NCBI RefSeq assembly: GCF_900110645.1 | Contig: NZ_FOFB01000030.1 | Span: 1-64,000 of the forward strand | DNA length: 64,000 nucleotides | Reading direction: 5' to 3' | Source: Neolewinella agarilytica | GTDB taxonomy: Bacteria; Bacteroidota; Bacteroidia; Chitinophagales; Saprospiraceae | Shown: piece after piece, positions 54,517 to 62,739 of the stretch | Layout: the number at the start of each line of letters is the position of its first letter | Numbering within the stretch: position 1 is the stretch's first letter | The notes under the pieces: generated by a model | The model's input: the letters and a program-made list of their open reading frames with translations, nothing else | Databases searched by the model: none | Told to the model about the DNA's origin: nothing | Program-made: the position numbers and the translations under genes

Positions 54517-55719
54517 ATGCCTGCAGACGCTGCTTCCCCTTTATCTATTTCAGGAGTAATCCAACCCTACGCCTGGGGAGGGAATCGTTTCCTGGCTGAG
54601 TTCCTGCACCAGACGAACCCCGAGAATGAGCCCATGGCGGAGCTTTGGATGGGAGCTCACCCCAAAGGCCCCGCCCAAATTAATGGTGCGGACAAAACCT
54701 TAGACCAACTCATTACTGACACGGCTGTAGAAACACTAGGTGAACGGGTAGCATCCCGTTTTGACAACCGCCTCCCCTTCCTGTTCAAGATACTGGATGT
54801 TCAGGCGATGCTCTCCATTCAGGTTCACCCGGATAAGGCCTCCGCGGAAAGGGGCTTCGCGCAGGAAGAAGCCTCCGGCCCTGAGCGCTCCGCGCCCAAC
54901 CGTAATTACCGCGACGACAACCACAAGCCGGAACTCGGCGTGGCACTGACCGACTTTTACCTTCTGCACGGCTTCCGGTCCGAGAACTCCATTCGGGAAA
55001 CGCTGGTAGAAATACCCGGCTGGGATGCTTTACTCCCCATTTTTAATGAACTGGGCGTCAGCGGTCTTTACCGCCACGTAATGGAGGCAGATCAAGAGAC
55101 GGTTGATGAACTACTTGCCCCGGTCCTGATGGAACTCGCCGGCGGCGAATACGAAAAGTATCAGCCTGAGTTCTGGGCCGCCAGGGCCGTTGAACAGTAT
55201 GCAAAGGATGGCCATCAAGACCGGGGCATCTTCTCCATTTTCTGGTTCAACGTTGTTCACCTGCGCCCGGGAGAAGGTATTTTTCAGGACGCAGGCATCC
55301 CGCATGCCTACCTCGAAGGCGTTTGCATTGAACTAATGGCCAACAGCGACAATGTGCTACGCGGAGGCCTTACCCCTAAACACATCGACGTACCAGAGTT
55401 ACTTCGGTTGACGAACACCATCTCCGTCACCCCCAATGTTCTGTTACCCCAGGAACAAGCTGATGGATGGTCCGTCTACCCTACCCCGGCGCCGGATTTC
55501 CGACTGCGGGTAGCTAAGCCTTCAACGGGCAAGACGCTTAGCGTCGATACCACAGCCGGGCCCGCCATTATTTTACTCCTCAGCGGTGAAGTGAAGGAAC
55601 AAGACGGCCCCCTTACCCTTACGGAACAGGACCGGATAGCGTTCGTCCCGGCGGGGCTTCAGTTTTCCCTTCTGCCGGCGTCGGAGTCAGTGGTTTATTT
55701 GGCGGAGGTGGGGGAATGA
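54517..55719 (+). CDS. manA: Mannose-6-phosphate isomerase, class I
   Basis: 400 residues of type I phosphomannose isomerase, interconverting fructose 6-phosphate and mannose 6-phosphate. Motifs: GVIQPYAWGG (start), MAELWMGAHPKGPA, the zinc site LSIQVHPDK plus NHKPE, then IPHAYLEGVCIELMANSDNVLRGGLTPKHID, the class signature. Zinc ligands Q, H, E and H are all present. Single gene; its TGA stop abuts the stop of the convergent histone-deacetylase-family gene with no spacer. Confidence 0.95.
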   Translation: MPADAASPLSISGVIQPYAWGGNRFLAEFLHQTNPENEPMAELWMGAHPKGPAQINGADKTLDQLITDTAVETLGERVASRFDNRLPFLFKILDVQAMLSIQVHPDKASAERGFAQEEASGPERSAPNRNYRDDNHKPELGVALTDFYLLHGFRSENSIRETLVEIPGWDALLPIFNELGVSGLYRHVMEADQETVDELLAPVLMELAGGEYEKYQPEFWAARAVEQYAKDGHQDRGIFSIFWFNVVHLRPGEGIFQDAGIPHAYLEGVCIELMANSDNVLRGGLTPKHIDVPELLRLTNTISVTPNVLLPQEQADGWSVYPTPAPDFRLRVAKPSTGKTLSVDTTAGPAIILLLSGEVKEQDGPLTLTEQDRIAFVPAGLQFSLLPASESVVYLAEVGE

Positions 55720-56559
55720 TCACCCGAAAATTCCCTCCGCAACCCGGTAAGTATTCGCATGCGCCTCAATAATCGTCGCCAGTCTCTCTGAATAGCCACC
55801 GCCCATGCTGACGGCGACGGGGAGGTTACGGTCGTAGCAGGTCTGAAAAACGAAGCGGTCGCGTTCCTTACAGCCATCGAGCGTACACGCGAGCCGGCCG
55901 AGCTTATCCGTAGCGAGAATGTCAACGCCGCTGAGGTAGAAAACGATGTCCGGGCGTTCCCGGTCCAGTACATTGGGCAGTACTTCGTAGAGTCGGGCCA
56001 GATACTCCGCATCCCCCGTTTTGTCGGGAAAGCCAACGTCCAGGTCAGAGGTCGTCTTACGGTGAGGATAATTCTTTTCCCCGTGGAAGCTAAGGGTAAA
56101 TACCCGTGGCTCGTGCTCGAATATTTTGGCGGTACCATTGCCCTGATGGACATCGAGGTCAACGACAAGGGCTTTAGATATTTCACCGCTGTGCAGGAGT
56201 TCGTTGGCCGCAATGGCAATATCATTGAAGACGCAAAAGCCTTCCCCCCGCTCAGCGAAGCTGTGGTGCGTGCCTCCGGCGATGTTGAGGGCAACGCCTT
56301 CCCGGAAGGCAATGCGGGCGCAGTCCAGCGTTCCCTGGGCAATGACGCGCCCACGGGCAATCAGTTCTGGCCGCATGGGAAAGCCGATGGCGCGGGCTTC
56401 TTTTCGGTCCAGGGTGTTCGTCTTGAGTTTATGCCAGTACCCGGGGGTGTGGGTTCTCAGGATCGCTGCCTCGGGCAGCGGCTCGGGGGCGAAGAAGACG
56501 GACTCCGAGATCGTCCCTTCATATAGCAACTGTTCTGGCAGCAGGGTATACTTCTCCAT
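55720..56559 (-). CDS. Histone deacetylase/acetoin-utilisation family hydrolase with damaged 5' end
   Basis: 279 residues from the ATG at 56557-56559. Catalytic features are intact: GGTHHSFAERGEGFCVFND (His pair), VVDLDVHQGNGT (D-x-H zinc ligands), SGVDILATDKLG (third Asp) and SMGGGYS. The product is a zinc amidohydrolase that removes acetyl or acyl groups from small amines or proteins. The family normally starts about 20 residues earlier with an I-A-Y/F-S-P-x-Y strand; that stretch is still encoded upstream in frame (IKIAFSPIYRYQLPP at 56619 down to 56575), but no ATG, GTG or TTG lies between the preceding in-frame TGA and 56559 because the TAG-rich array abuts it. The protein is therefore probably N-terminally truncated or starts on a rare codon. 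Confidence 0.88.
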   Translation of the reverse strand: MEKYTLLPEQLLYEGTISESVFFAPEPLPEAAILRTHTPGYWHKLKTNTLDRKEARAIGFPMRPELIARGRVIAQGTLDCARIAFREGVALNIAGGTHHSFAERGEGFCVFNDIAIAANELLHSGEISKALVVDLDVHQGNGTAKIFEHEPRVFTLSFHGEKNYPHRKTTSDLDVGFPDKTGDAEYLARLYEVLPNVLDRERPDIVFYLSGVDILATDKLGRLACTLDGCKERDRFVFQTCYDRNLPVAVSMGGGYSERLATIIEAHANTYRVAEGIFG

Positions 56560-56618
56560 CGGGAAGCGGTGCTTCGGCGGGAGTTGGTATCGGTAGATGG
56601 GAGAAAAGGCGATCTTGA

Positions 56619-56674
56619 TAGTATGGTAGTAGTGGTAGTAGTGGTAGTATGGTAGTATGGTAGTATGGTAGTAT
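56619..56674 (+). repeat. Left GTAGTATG array of the four-helix-bundle cassette
   Basis: Degenerate units GTAGTATG and GTAGTAGTG, seven or more in 56 bases, touching the remaining 5' codons of the histone-deacetylase-family gene. Its complement occurs at 57212-57247 beyond the four-helix gene. Confidence 0.88.
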
Positions 56675-56708
56675 CAACCTAGAAATTGCTATTTCTGTTT
56701 TGATCTAG

Positions 56709-56781
56709 CCGTATGTAAACGTTTATATACGTAAGTATACGTTTAAAATACGATTAGCACTTTACGCTTACTTTAGGTTTG
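56709..56781 (+). promoter_or_regulatory. Helically phased ACGT motifs and -7 box before the four-helix-bundle gene
   Basis: ACGT occurs at 56719, 56729 and 56739, exactly 10 bases apart, inside the near-palindromes TAAACGTTTA, TATACGTAAG and TATACGTTTA, with weaker CGT/ACG matches one turn to each side. TAGGTTTG at 56774-56781 fits the -7 box. The arrangement suggests cooperative binding of a protein on one face of the helix. Confidence 0.5.
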
Positions 56782-56803
56782 GCCCTAGCAAAAAAAGAAA
56801 GAT

Positions 56804-57184
56804 ATGACATCATACTTTAGAACGTGGGCAGCCTATCGCAAGGGATTCATTCTGGCCCGAAACATAGAAATAATTGCAGAAGAATTCCCACCCAAAGAAA
56901 AGTATAAGTTGACGGATCAGATCACCCGATCTTCCCGGTCAGTGTGCAGTTGCCTGGGGGAGAGCTTTGCCAAAAGAAGATACCCGAAGCACTTCATCTC
57001 AAAGATTTCTGATGCCAGCGGAGAGAACTACGAAACGCAAGTCTGGTTAGACTTTGCCATAGACAGAGAATACATTGATAAGAAAACTTACCAAAAACTA
57101 ATTAAGGATAGTGAAGAAGTCGGCAAGCTACTTTCCTACATGGAATTTCACCCGGAGCACTATGCTACCAGAAAGCGGAAATAG
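56804..57184 (+). CDS. Four-helix-bundle protein (23S rRNA intervening-sequence protein family)
   Basis: 126 residues: FRTWAAYRKGFILARNIEIIAEEFPPKEKYKLTDQITRSSRSVCSCLGESFAKRRYPKHFISKISDASGENYETQVWLDFA, the full four-helix pattern with the conserved F-P-x-x-E, L-x-x-Q-x-x-R-S and E-x-x-x-W-L-D-x-A positions. The family is found inside rRNA intervening sequences and as stand-alone genes of unknown function in Bacteroidota; one branch (Avd) serves diversity-generating retroelements, but no reverse transcriptase is here. It is enclosed by inverted TAG-rich arrays and has its own promoter, so it looks like an independent cassette. Confidence 0.9.
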   Translation: MTSYFRTWAAYRKGFILARNIEIIAEEFPPKEKYKLTDQITRSSRSVCSCLGESFAKRRYPKHFISKISDASGENYETQVWLDFAIDREYIDKKTYQKLIKDSEEVGKLLSYMEFHPEHYATRKRK

Positions 57185-57211
57185 TTACCGGTCTACGCCT
57201 TTCTCACGCTT

Positions 57212-57247
57212 CTATCATACTACCACTACTACCCGACTATCATACTA
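57212..57247 (-). repeat. Right array of the four-helix-bundle cassette
   Basis: Minus strand TAGTATGATAGTCGGGTAGT and on, the same units as at 56619 in opposite orientation. Its first TAG is the stop codon of the lipoprotein gene at 57245-57247. Confidence 0.88.
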
Positions 57248-58813
57248 ATTCACTCTCTTCCAGCTATAATCAGCAAACCGCAGCATATTGACATACTTGT
57301 TCTCAAAGCGGTCAAGGGTAGCGTTCTCGAAGCTGGTTGCATTAGCGGGAACTACGGCAACGGGTTCGAAGCGGAATCGGGTGTGCAGCAGGTCTTCGGG
57401 GTTCTTTTCCAGTTCATACTGAAAGCGGGTACCGTGCTCAGCGGCCATGCGGAGGAAATAGCGGGTAACGTCGTAACCAACGTAAGCTTCATCCCGTGGC
57501 AGTGCAGCAAAACGCTCGTAGAAATTACGGCGGAAGGCACGGACGGCGGGGTTCAGGCGGTCGATAAAGACACTGTTACTGATGTGTACGTTCGTTCCTT
57601 CGTAATAATCAAAGTTGATCCGGGTAAAGTCCTTCCACTGCGGCAGGCCATAAACGGCAACGCTGCGCCCGAAGTCATCCCGGGAGGAAGTGTACAACAG
57701 GCGTAGGAAGTTAGCGACGAAGGGTTCGTCTTCGTAGACAGGAACGATGAAGACCGTCTTACGTCCGTCCAGATATTCTACCAGAGAAGCGTTGGCGTTA
57801 TTCATGTCTACCGCCAGTTCTTCCAGGGGTTCAACTTCAGCATTACCGCTCAGAATCTTGTATTCATCCTGCAAGTAAGCCAGGCGTGCCTGCTGGCTCG
57901 CAGAACCACTCGTTACCAACACAATTCGGGTAGCCCCCTGCGTTTGGTAAGCGTGCTTTAGCAAACTACGTACGTGCGTTTCCAGAGTTGGGTTTACCTG
58001 TACATAGTTGGGGTTAGACTGGCTGATTCCACCAGCAGCACTGTAGGGAGAAATCAGTACCGTTTCCATTCCACGGGCAGCTTCTGCCATCGTGGTCACA
58101 TTATTCTTCAGGTAGGGGCCAATGACGATCTGTGATTGCCGGAACTCCGGGCTGGCCACGAGTTGACTGACTTTCGTGGGGTTGGCCTTCGTATCCTGCA
58201 CATTAACGTTGTAGCTGGTAGTACCCTGACCACGCAATTCATCGAGTGCCATTTTAGCACCACTGTAAAAATGCAGTGCCCAAAGGGAGTTAGGGTCTAC
58301 TTCATCCTCACTACCCAGGTAGCGGTCCGTCAGGAAGGGCAGTGCGAAGTCGACGTTATAGCCACTAAGCATCCGTGAGCCTCCGGGGCTCGTTCCGATC
58401 TGAGTGATGGGTGTGCTACCGGTTCCACCGGTTTCGATGGTGCCACCAGCGCCATTGCCGAGGCTTGGGTCGTAGGCACCGGATCCATCTTCCACGATGG
58501 GTGGCATCCGGTCTTCGGAGACCGTCGTCCAGCGAACCGTATCCATCTTATCGGTCGGCGCGTTCTGCACGTAGACGTAAGTGCCGGTTTCCGGGTCGTA
58601 GACGCGGCGGCTCTGGATGGGGTCCAATTCTCCTGCGTCGTCGTCGTTACCGGCATTGCGGTCGTCTACGCGGGTATTGCGGTCGGGGTCCGGCGTTACG
58701 GCCGGTTTGAAGAGCTCACAGGAAGAAAAGGTGAAAAGCAGGCTAAGCAGCAATAGTTGGCCCAGCAGCTTATTCCCACTCAATGGTGGCCGGCGGTTTG
58801 GTACTGATGTCAT
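57245..58813 (-). CDS. Periplasmic binding protein type 1 lipoprotein (LivJ/LpoA-like)
   Basis: 522 residues. Lipobox FTFSSC (Cys32). An acidic, low-complexity linker ([21 protein letters not shown]) leads to a class I periplasmic-binding fold: [121 protein letters not shown]. Related Bacteroidota proteins are annotated as amino-acid-type ABC binding proteins; no transporter genes are near, so it may be a sensor or envelope-assembly factor. Its start lies 44 bases inside the guaA 3' end, suggesting coupled expression. Its stop is the first TAG of the repeat array. Confidence 0.83.
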   Translation of the reverse strand: MTSVPNRRPPLSGNKLLGQLLLLSLLFTFSSCELFKPAVTPDPDRNTRVDDRNAGNDDDAGELDPIQSRRVYDPETGTYVYVQNAPTDKMDTVRWTTVSEDRMPPIVEDGSGAYDPSLGNGAGGTIETGGTGSTPITQIGTSPGGSRMLSGYNVDFALPFLTDRYLGSEDEVDPNSLWALHFYSGAKMALDELRGQGTTSYNVNVQDTKANPTKVSQLVASPEFRQSQIVIGPYLKNNVTTMAEAARGMETVLISPYSAAGGISQSNPNYVQVNPTLETHVRSLLKHAYQTQGATRIVLVTSGSASQQARLAYLQDEYKILSGNAEVEPLEELAVDMNNANASLVEYLDGRKTVFIVPVYEDEPFVANFLRLLYTSSRDDFGRSVAVYGLPQWKDFTRINFDYYEGTNVHISNSVFIDRLNPAVRAFRRNFYERFAALPRDEAYVGYDVTRYFLRMAAEHGTRFQYELEKNPEDLLHTRFRFEPVAVVPANATSFENATLDRFENKYVNMLRFADYSWKRVN

Positions 58814-60314
58814 AAACGACTCTATTAATCCCTTTTACATTATTGATAATGGAACTACTGACGGCTGCCAGAAATTCGTACGGCAGGTGACTCCATTCCG
58901 CCGTCATTCCGTCGGTGGAGTTTACTGCTCTTAACGCTACAGCCTGTTCGTAAGTGCGTTCATCGCCCATAACGCCAACGGACTGTACGGGCAGCAAAAT
59001 AGTGCCCGCCTGCCAAACCTGGTCGTATAAACCATGTTCACGCAGCTTATTGATGTAGATAGCGTCTGCTTTCTGCAGTAAAGCTACCTTTTCCGGCGTA
59101 ATATCGCCTAAAATACGGATGGCAAGCCCCGGGCCGGGAAAAGGATGACGCTTGATCAGGTGATCCGCCATACCCATTTCAGTGCCTACGCGGCGGACCT
59201 CATCCTTGAACAGGAAGCGCAGAGGTTCCACAATTTTGAGCCCCATTTTAGCGGGTAGCCCACCCACGTTGTGGTGACTTTTGATGGTCACGGATGGGCC
59301 GTGTACGCTTACGCTCTCGATCACGTCGGGATAAATCGTGCCCTGAGCGAGGTACTTGATGTTGGTTAATTTTTTGGCTTCGCGGTCAAAAACGTCGATA
59401 AAGGTCTTACCAATAGCTTTGCGTTTCTTTTCCGGGTCAGAGACACCAGCCAGAGCGGCGTAAAACTCATTTTTGGCGTCGATGCCGGTAACGTTGAGCC
59501 CCATGCCTTCGTAGCCCTTCAGCACTTGTTCGAACTCGTCCTGGCGCAGCAATCCGTTATCAATGAAGAAACAGAACAACCGTTCGCCAATGGCCTTGTG
59601 CAGTAACATGGCGGCAACGGAGCTGTCAACCCCACCACTCAGGCCGAGCAGTACGCGGTCTTCTTCTCCGATTTTGGCCTGTAGTGCCTGGACGGTTTCA
59701 CCGACGAAAGAGGCGGGTGTCCAGCTACATTTACAGCCGGCGATATCCACCAGGAAGTTGCGGAGCAGTTCCTTGCCATCAAGGCTGTGATAGACCTCCG
59801 GGTGGAATTGAATGCAGTATACCGGCAGGTCGAAAGCACCGGGTTTGCTGCCGTAAGCGGCTACTTCTACGTCGGCGGTACTGGCCAACAATTCGAATTC
59901 CTCCGGAATGGCCTTGATCGTGTCGCCGTGGCTCATCCATACCTGGCTACCGACCTCCAGGCCGGCGAATAAGCCTTCGCTTTTATGGATTTTCCCCAGG
60001 TTGGCTTTGCCATACTCCCGGGTCTCGGAGCGTTCCACCCGACCACCGAAGTGCTGAGCGATGTATTGGGCACCGTAGCAGATGCCAAGCACGGGGCGCT
60101 TACCGATAAATTTTTCAAGTTCCGGGTGCAGTGCTCGCTCTTCCCGTACCGAGAAGGGACTGCCGCTCAGAATAACGGCTTTGATGCTTTCATCCAGCTC
60201 GGGCACCTTGTTATAAGGCACGATTTCGCTGTAAACATTAAGCTCGCGGATACGGCGGGCAATGAGCTGGGTATACTGGCTACCGAAGTCGAGGATCAGG
60301 ACTTTTTCCGTCAT
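58770..60314 (-). CDS. guaA: GMP synthase (glutamine-hydrolysing)
   Basis: 514 residues. Class I glutamine amidotransferase domain ([12 protein letters not shown] with the nucleophile Cys; QFHPEVYHS with His/Glu), then the ATP-pyrophosphatase domain ([20 protein letters not shown]) and the dimerisation domain ending [12 protein letters not shown]. It converts XMP to GMP using glutamine and ATP. It overlaps the lipoprotein gene by 44 bases. A TACCTTCG on the coding strand just upstream is near the -7 consensus but imperfect. Confidence 0.97.
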   Translation of the reverse strand: MTEKVLILDFGSQYTQLIARRIRELNVYSEIVPYNKVPELDESIKAVILSGSPFSVREERALHPELEKFIGKRPVLGICYGAQYIAQHFGGRVERSETREYGKANLGKIHKSEGLFAGLEVGSQVWMSHGDTIKAIPEEFELLASTADVEVAAYGSKPGAFDLPVYCIQFHPEVYHSLDGKELLRNFLVDIAGCKCSWTPASFVGETVQALQAKIGEEDRVLLGLSGGVDSSVAAMLLHKAIGERLFCFFIDNGLLRQDEFEQVLKGYEGMGLNVTGIDAKNEFYAALAGVSDPEKKRKAIGKTFIDVFDREAKKLTNIKYLAQGTIYPDVIESVSVHGPSVTIKSHHNVGGLPAKMGLKIVEPLRFLFKDEVRRVGTEMGMADHLIKRHPFPGPGLAIRILGDITPEKVALLQKADAIYINKLREHGLYDQVWQAGTILLPVQSVGVMGDERTYEQAVALRAVNSTDGMTAEWSHLPYEFLAAVSSSIINNVKGINRVVYDISTKPPATIEWE

Positions 60315-60369
60315 AGAGCGCGAAGGTAAGTAACTCCTCTTTTAGTCGGGTAGTTTTTAAGCGCGAAGT

Positions 60370-60471
60370 GGGCGCGAACGCAGGTGCAAAGAGAGGGATA
60401 AAGGCAAAGATTTGCCTCCATAGCGATGAAAACCCGGCCCCTCAACCTCCTTTGCACCTGCGGCCGCGCCC
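60370..60471. repeat. Inverted pair of dispersed GC-rich elements (REPIN-like), 102 bp
   Basis: Left copy GGGCGCGAACGCAGGTGCAA (60370); right copy, reverse complement of GGGCGCGGCCGCAGGTGCAA, ends at 60471. The right copy, read inward on its own strand, continues AGGAGGTTGAGGGGC as in the 49.6-kb pair. It fills most of the spacer upstream of guaA and downstream of the DUF3137 gene. Confidence 0.88.
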
Positions 60472-60550
60472 GGATATTCGGCTAGCCAGAGACATTGAAT
60501 GACCCCAGAGCTAGCTTTTACCGCTGGCCGTCCTGCCAAATTCCGCTCAC

Positions 60551-61555
60551 TTAGTGCGTCTGGTCAAAATCCTGAATTACCCCCAGCATCAGCGTGATGT
60601 CCGTATAAAACTTGCGGATATCAGCGAAAGAGAGATTGGAGCTGAAGAACTTCGGCTCCAGCATATCGTAGTCATGGGCTACCCCAATGAATAAATCCTG
60701 ATTATGAACGGCGAAGAAGATGTCGTTGTCCTGGCTACGGCGAAATTCCAGCAGTGCCTCCTGCATGGGAGGCGTCAAGATACCCGCTACGTGAGTATTC
60801 GGCATGGCGTAAACAGCAAATTCTTCGCGGAAGCCGGGGTTCATGATCTCGATGTCGGCGTTTATGCCGCCTTTAGAGACGTAAGCATCCACCGTACGTT
60901 TTAGCCGGCGCAGGTTCTTGCGCGGCCAGACGGCAATGCGCCCCACCGTTGGCTCGCTGAAGATCGCGTGTACAAACAAGCCACTGAACACGACCAGCAG
61001 GCGATTACTGGCCGGGCTGATTTCCCGCACGAAAGCCTCTCCCATTTCAAAGGCCATCTCCCCCACCAGGCCCTGGATATAATCTTCTGCCCGATAGGTA
61101 TCCGGCATTGGGCGGAAGAGGCCACTTCGCTCAAAACGATCCTGATTAATGGCCCGCTTAGCGTCGTAGCTCAGCGAGCGAAAATTGGGCGAATCGTTGA
61201 GAAACTCCATCAGCAACTGCATAATGGCCGGTTTATAGGCCTGACGAAATTTCTCAATCCGGAAGTAAAGAGACCCCACGTAAAAGATAACCGGCATGGC
61301 CAGCAGGAAAATGAGAAAGCCCAGGTCAGCAACCACAAACACCGTTAACAAAACCACCACCAGCAGCAACGACAAAAAAATACCGCGAATGAGGCGTAGC
61401 CGTAACCGTTCCAATCGCAGCAGTTCCGGGCGAATGGTGGTGTTGTAGTATTTACGCAGTTCGTCTATGCGGGGAATGGGCAAGCGGATAGTTTTGGTAT
61501 ACGATGGCAAGCCGAAGGCCTTACCTGTGTCCCAAAAGTAGAGAACCGGGAGCAA
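60551..61555 (-). CDS. DUF3137 membrane protein
   Basis: 334 residues. Two adjacent hydrophobic helices (IFLSLLLVVVLLTVFVVADLGFLIFLLAMPVIFYVGSLYF, about 58-97) follow a basic N-terminal segment (YYNTTIRPELLRLERLRLRLIRG). The C-terminal soluble part has the family pattern EMGEAFVREISPASNRLLVVFSGLFVHAIF, the strand-rich VDAYVSKGGINADIEIMNPGFREEFAVYA and FFAVHNQDLFIGVAHDYDMLEP. The domain occurs in many bacteria and has no established function. The only ATG is at the extreme 5' end and its first 25 residues look unlike the family, so a later non-ATG start is possible. Single gene. Confidence 0.78.
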   Translation of the reverse strand: MLPVLYFWDTGKAFGLPSYTKTIRLPIPRIDELRKYYNTTIRPELLRLERLRLRLIRGIFLSLLLVVVLLTVFVVADLGFLIFLLAMPVIFYVGSLYFRIEKFRQAYKPAIMQLLMEFLNDSPNFRSLSYDAKRAINQDRFERSGLFRPMPDTYRAEDYIQGLVGEMAFEMGEAFVREISPASNRLLVVFSGLFVHAIFSEPTVGRIAVWPRKNLRRLKRTVDAYVSKGGINADIEIMNPGFREEFAVYAMPNTHVAGILTPPMQEALLEFRRSQDNDIFFAVHNQDLFIGVAHDYDMLEPKFFSSNLSFADIRKFYTDITLMLGVIQDFDQTH

Positions 61556-61606
61556 ACATCGCGTTTACTCCCGGTTTCATACTGCGGGTTTACAAGCGCA
61601 GTTCCA

Positions 61607-61840
61607 TCATTTTTCTGTACAAGAGTTGTAATTCAGGACAGCCTGCGTTTCACACAGCTCCCGGGGCGAGGGCGTGAAAACGTTAAATCCATTCAGTTGG
61701 GCAAGCTCCGTATTTGGTTCGGAACTTAGCATTGAACATTGATTCCACTCCGCCGAAAAGGCGGACACGCAGCTCGAAGACAACGGCGAACTAACGGCCA
61801 GCGAAAGAAGCAGCAGAAAAAACAAGCAGGAGTATTTCAT
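61607..61840 (-). CDS. Small secreted protein with twin CX10C motifs
   Basis: 77 residues from ATG 61840. Signal peptide MKYSCLFFLLLLSLAVSS, then a short mature part with C24-x10-C35 and C63-x10-C74, which suggests two disulphides in a helical hairpin or knot. Not recognised. It follows the lipoprotein gene at 61849-62328 by eight bases and its frame opens inside that gene's stop, so the two are probably one operon. Confidence 0.6.
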   Translation of the reverse strand: MKYSCLFFLLLLSLAVSSPLSSSCVSAFSAEWNQCSMLSSEPNTELAQLNGFNVFTPSPRELCETQAVLNYNSCTEK

Positions 61841-61848
61841 CGTGTTTC

Positions 61849-62328
61849 TCATTTCTCTTGCTTTTGCAGTTCAGAAATAGCTCTCTCCGCACTTATTTCC
61901 TTTGTAGTGGGTGGGAGCAGTTTAATCAGCTCGATTTTTTCTTCTTCCGTAAGGTCAGCCAATAAGGGGGCATAGTTTGCTTTAAAAAACGGAAGAAAAG
62001 CATTGCCCTCCGCATACCAGGCAGCCACCTTTCCGGGTTCAGGAAAATTGAGTTCCTCAAAAAACTCCTTTAATGCCTCCTCATCAGTAGAGACCAGAAT
62101 TTCCAGGTCTGACTCCGAGGGTAAGCTTGCTCCGGCCAGTATTGCCAGAGAGAAAGCCTCATCAATTGATCTCCTCAGAGCATAAGCCCGTTCCACCTTG
62201 GGGTCAGCATTAACGATCGCAGCAATTTCCTCTACGGAAAGCTTTTCCGGGGCATCAGAGGTCACCCCTTGCTCGCAGCCAGACAATAGCCCAGCCAGGA
62301 GACACAGATAGAAAACAAAGTACTTCAT
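61849..62328 (-). CDS. Small lipoprotein, unknown function
   Basis: 159 residues. Lipobox LAGLLSGC (Cys18). The mature part is acidic and helical: EKLSVEEIAAIVNADPKVERAYALRRSIDEAF, SLPSESDLEILVSTDEEALKEFFEELNFPEPGKVAAWYAEGNAFLPFF, LADLTEEEKIELIKLLPP. No known domain recognised. It may be a partner or chaperone of the Cys-rich peptide encoded immediately downstream. The 411 bases upstream contain no clear promoter. Confidence 0.68.
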   Translation of the reverse strand: MKYFVFYLCLLAGLLSGCEQGVTSDAPEKLSVEEIAAIVNADPKVERAYALRRSIDEAFSLAILAGASLPSESDLEILVSTDEEALKEFFEELNFPEPGKVAAWYAEGNAFLPFFKANYAPLLADLTEEEKIELIKLLPPTTKEISAERAISELQKQEK

Positions 62329-62739
62329 AATTGGATTTTAAAGCGCAAAACATCTTAGCACATCAGGGTACAGCAGCAATCCTAAACAGGGGAGCCCCGC
62401 AGAAAAATAGAGTTGTTGAAAACAGGGTTAGATAAAAAGCCCCGTTGAGGGAGAGTTGGTAGCAGAAATGCTAAAATTCTTACACATAATGAAAGGATTA
62501 AAACTTAGACACACCCAAATATAGTCGAAAAAGACAGCTTATCAAAAAGCGCGATCTTCAGAGCCTGACTTGCTGATCTTTTTTCTTCCGACAGCCAATT
62601 GCCCGGCAGAAACCGGATACAACCTCCAGCCCCATCGAAGCCTCTATTATTGAGTAGAAGCCGGGGATTGAGCTATTTCTTCAGCAAAAGTCTCCTGAAC
62701 CGGTCATTTGTCTTGTCATTCCTTATCTTTGCGCGCCGT
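62329..62739. promoter_or_regulatory. Divergent spacer with the bamD promoter
   Basis: TATCTTTG at 62724-62731 is a good -7 box for bamD, eight bases before the ATG, with a TTTG at 62707-62710 that is too close to be an ideal -33. A frame open from 62599 runs into bamD but contains no lipobox-compatible start, so the ATG at 62740 is preferred. The rest of the region shows nothing I recognise. Confidence 0.55.

Noticed and set aside
56804-57184. Diversity-generating retroelement accessory (Avd) reading of the four-helix gene
   Set aside because: No reverse transcriptase, template repeat or variable-target gene in the neighbourhood.
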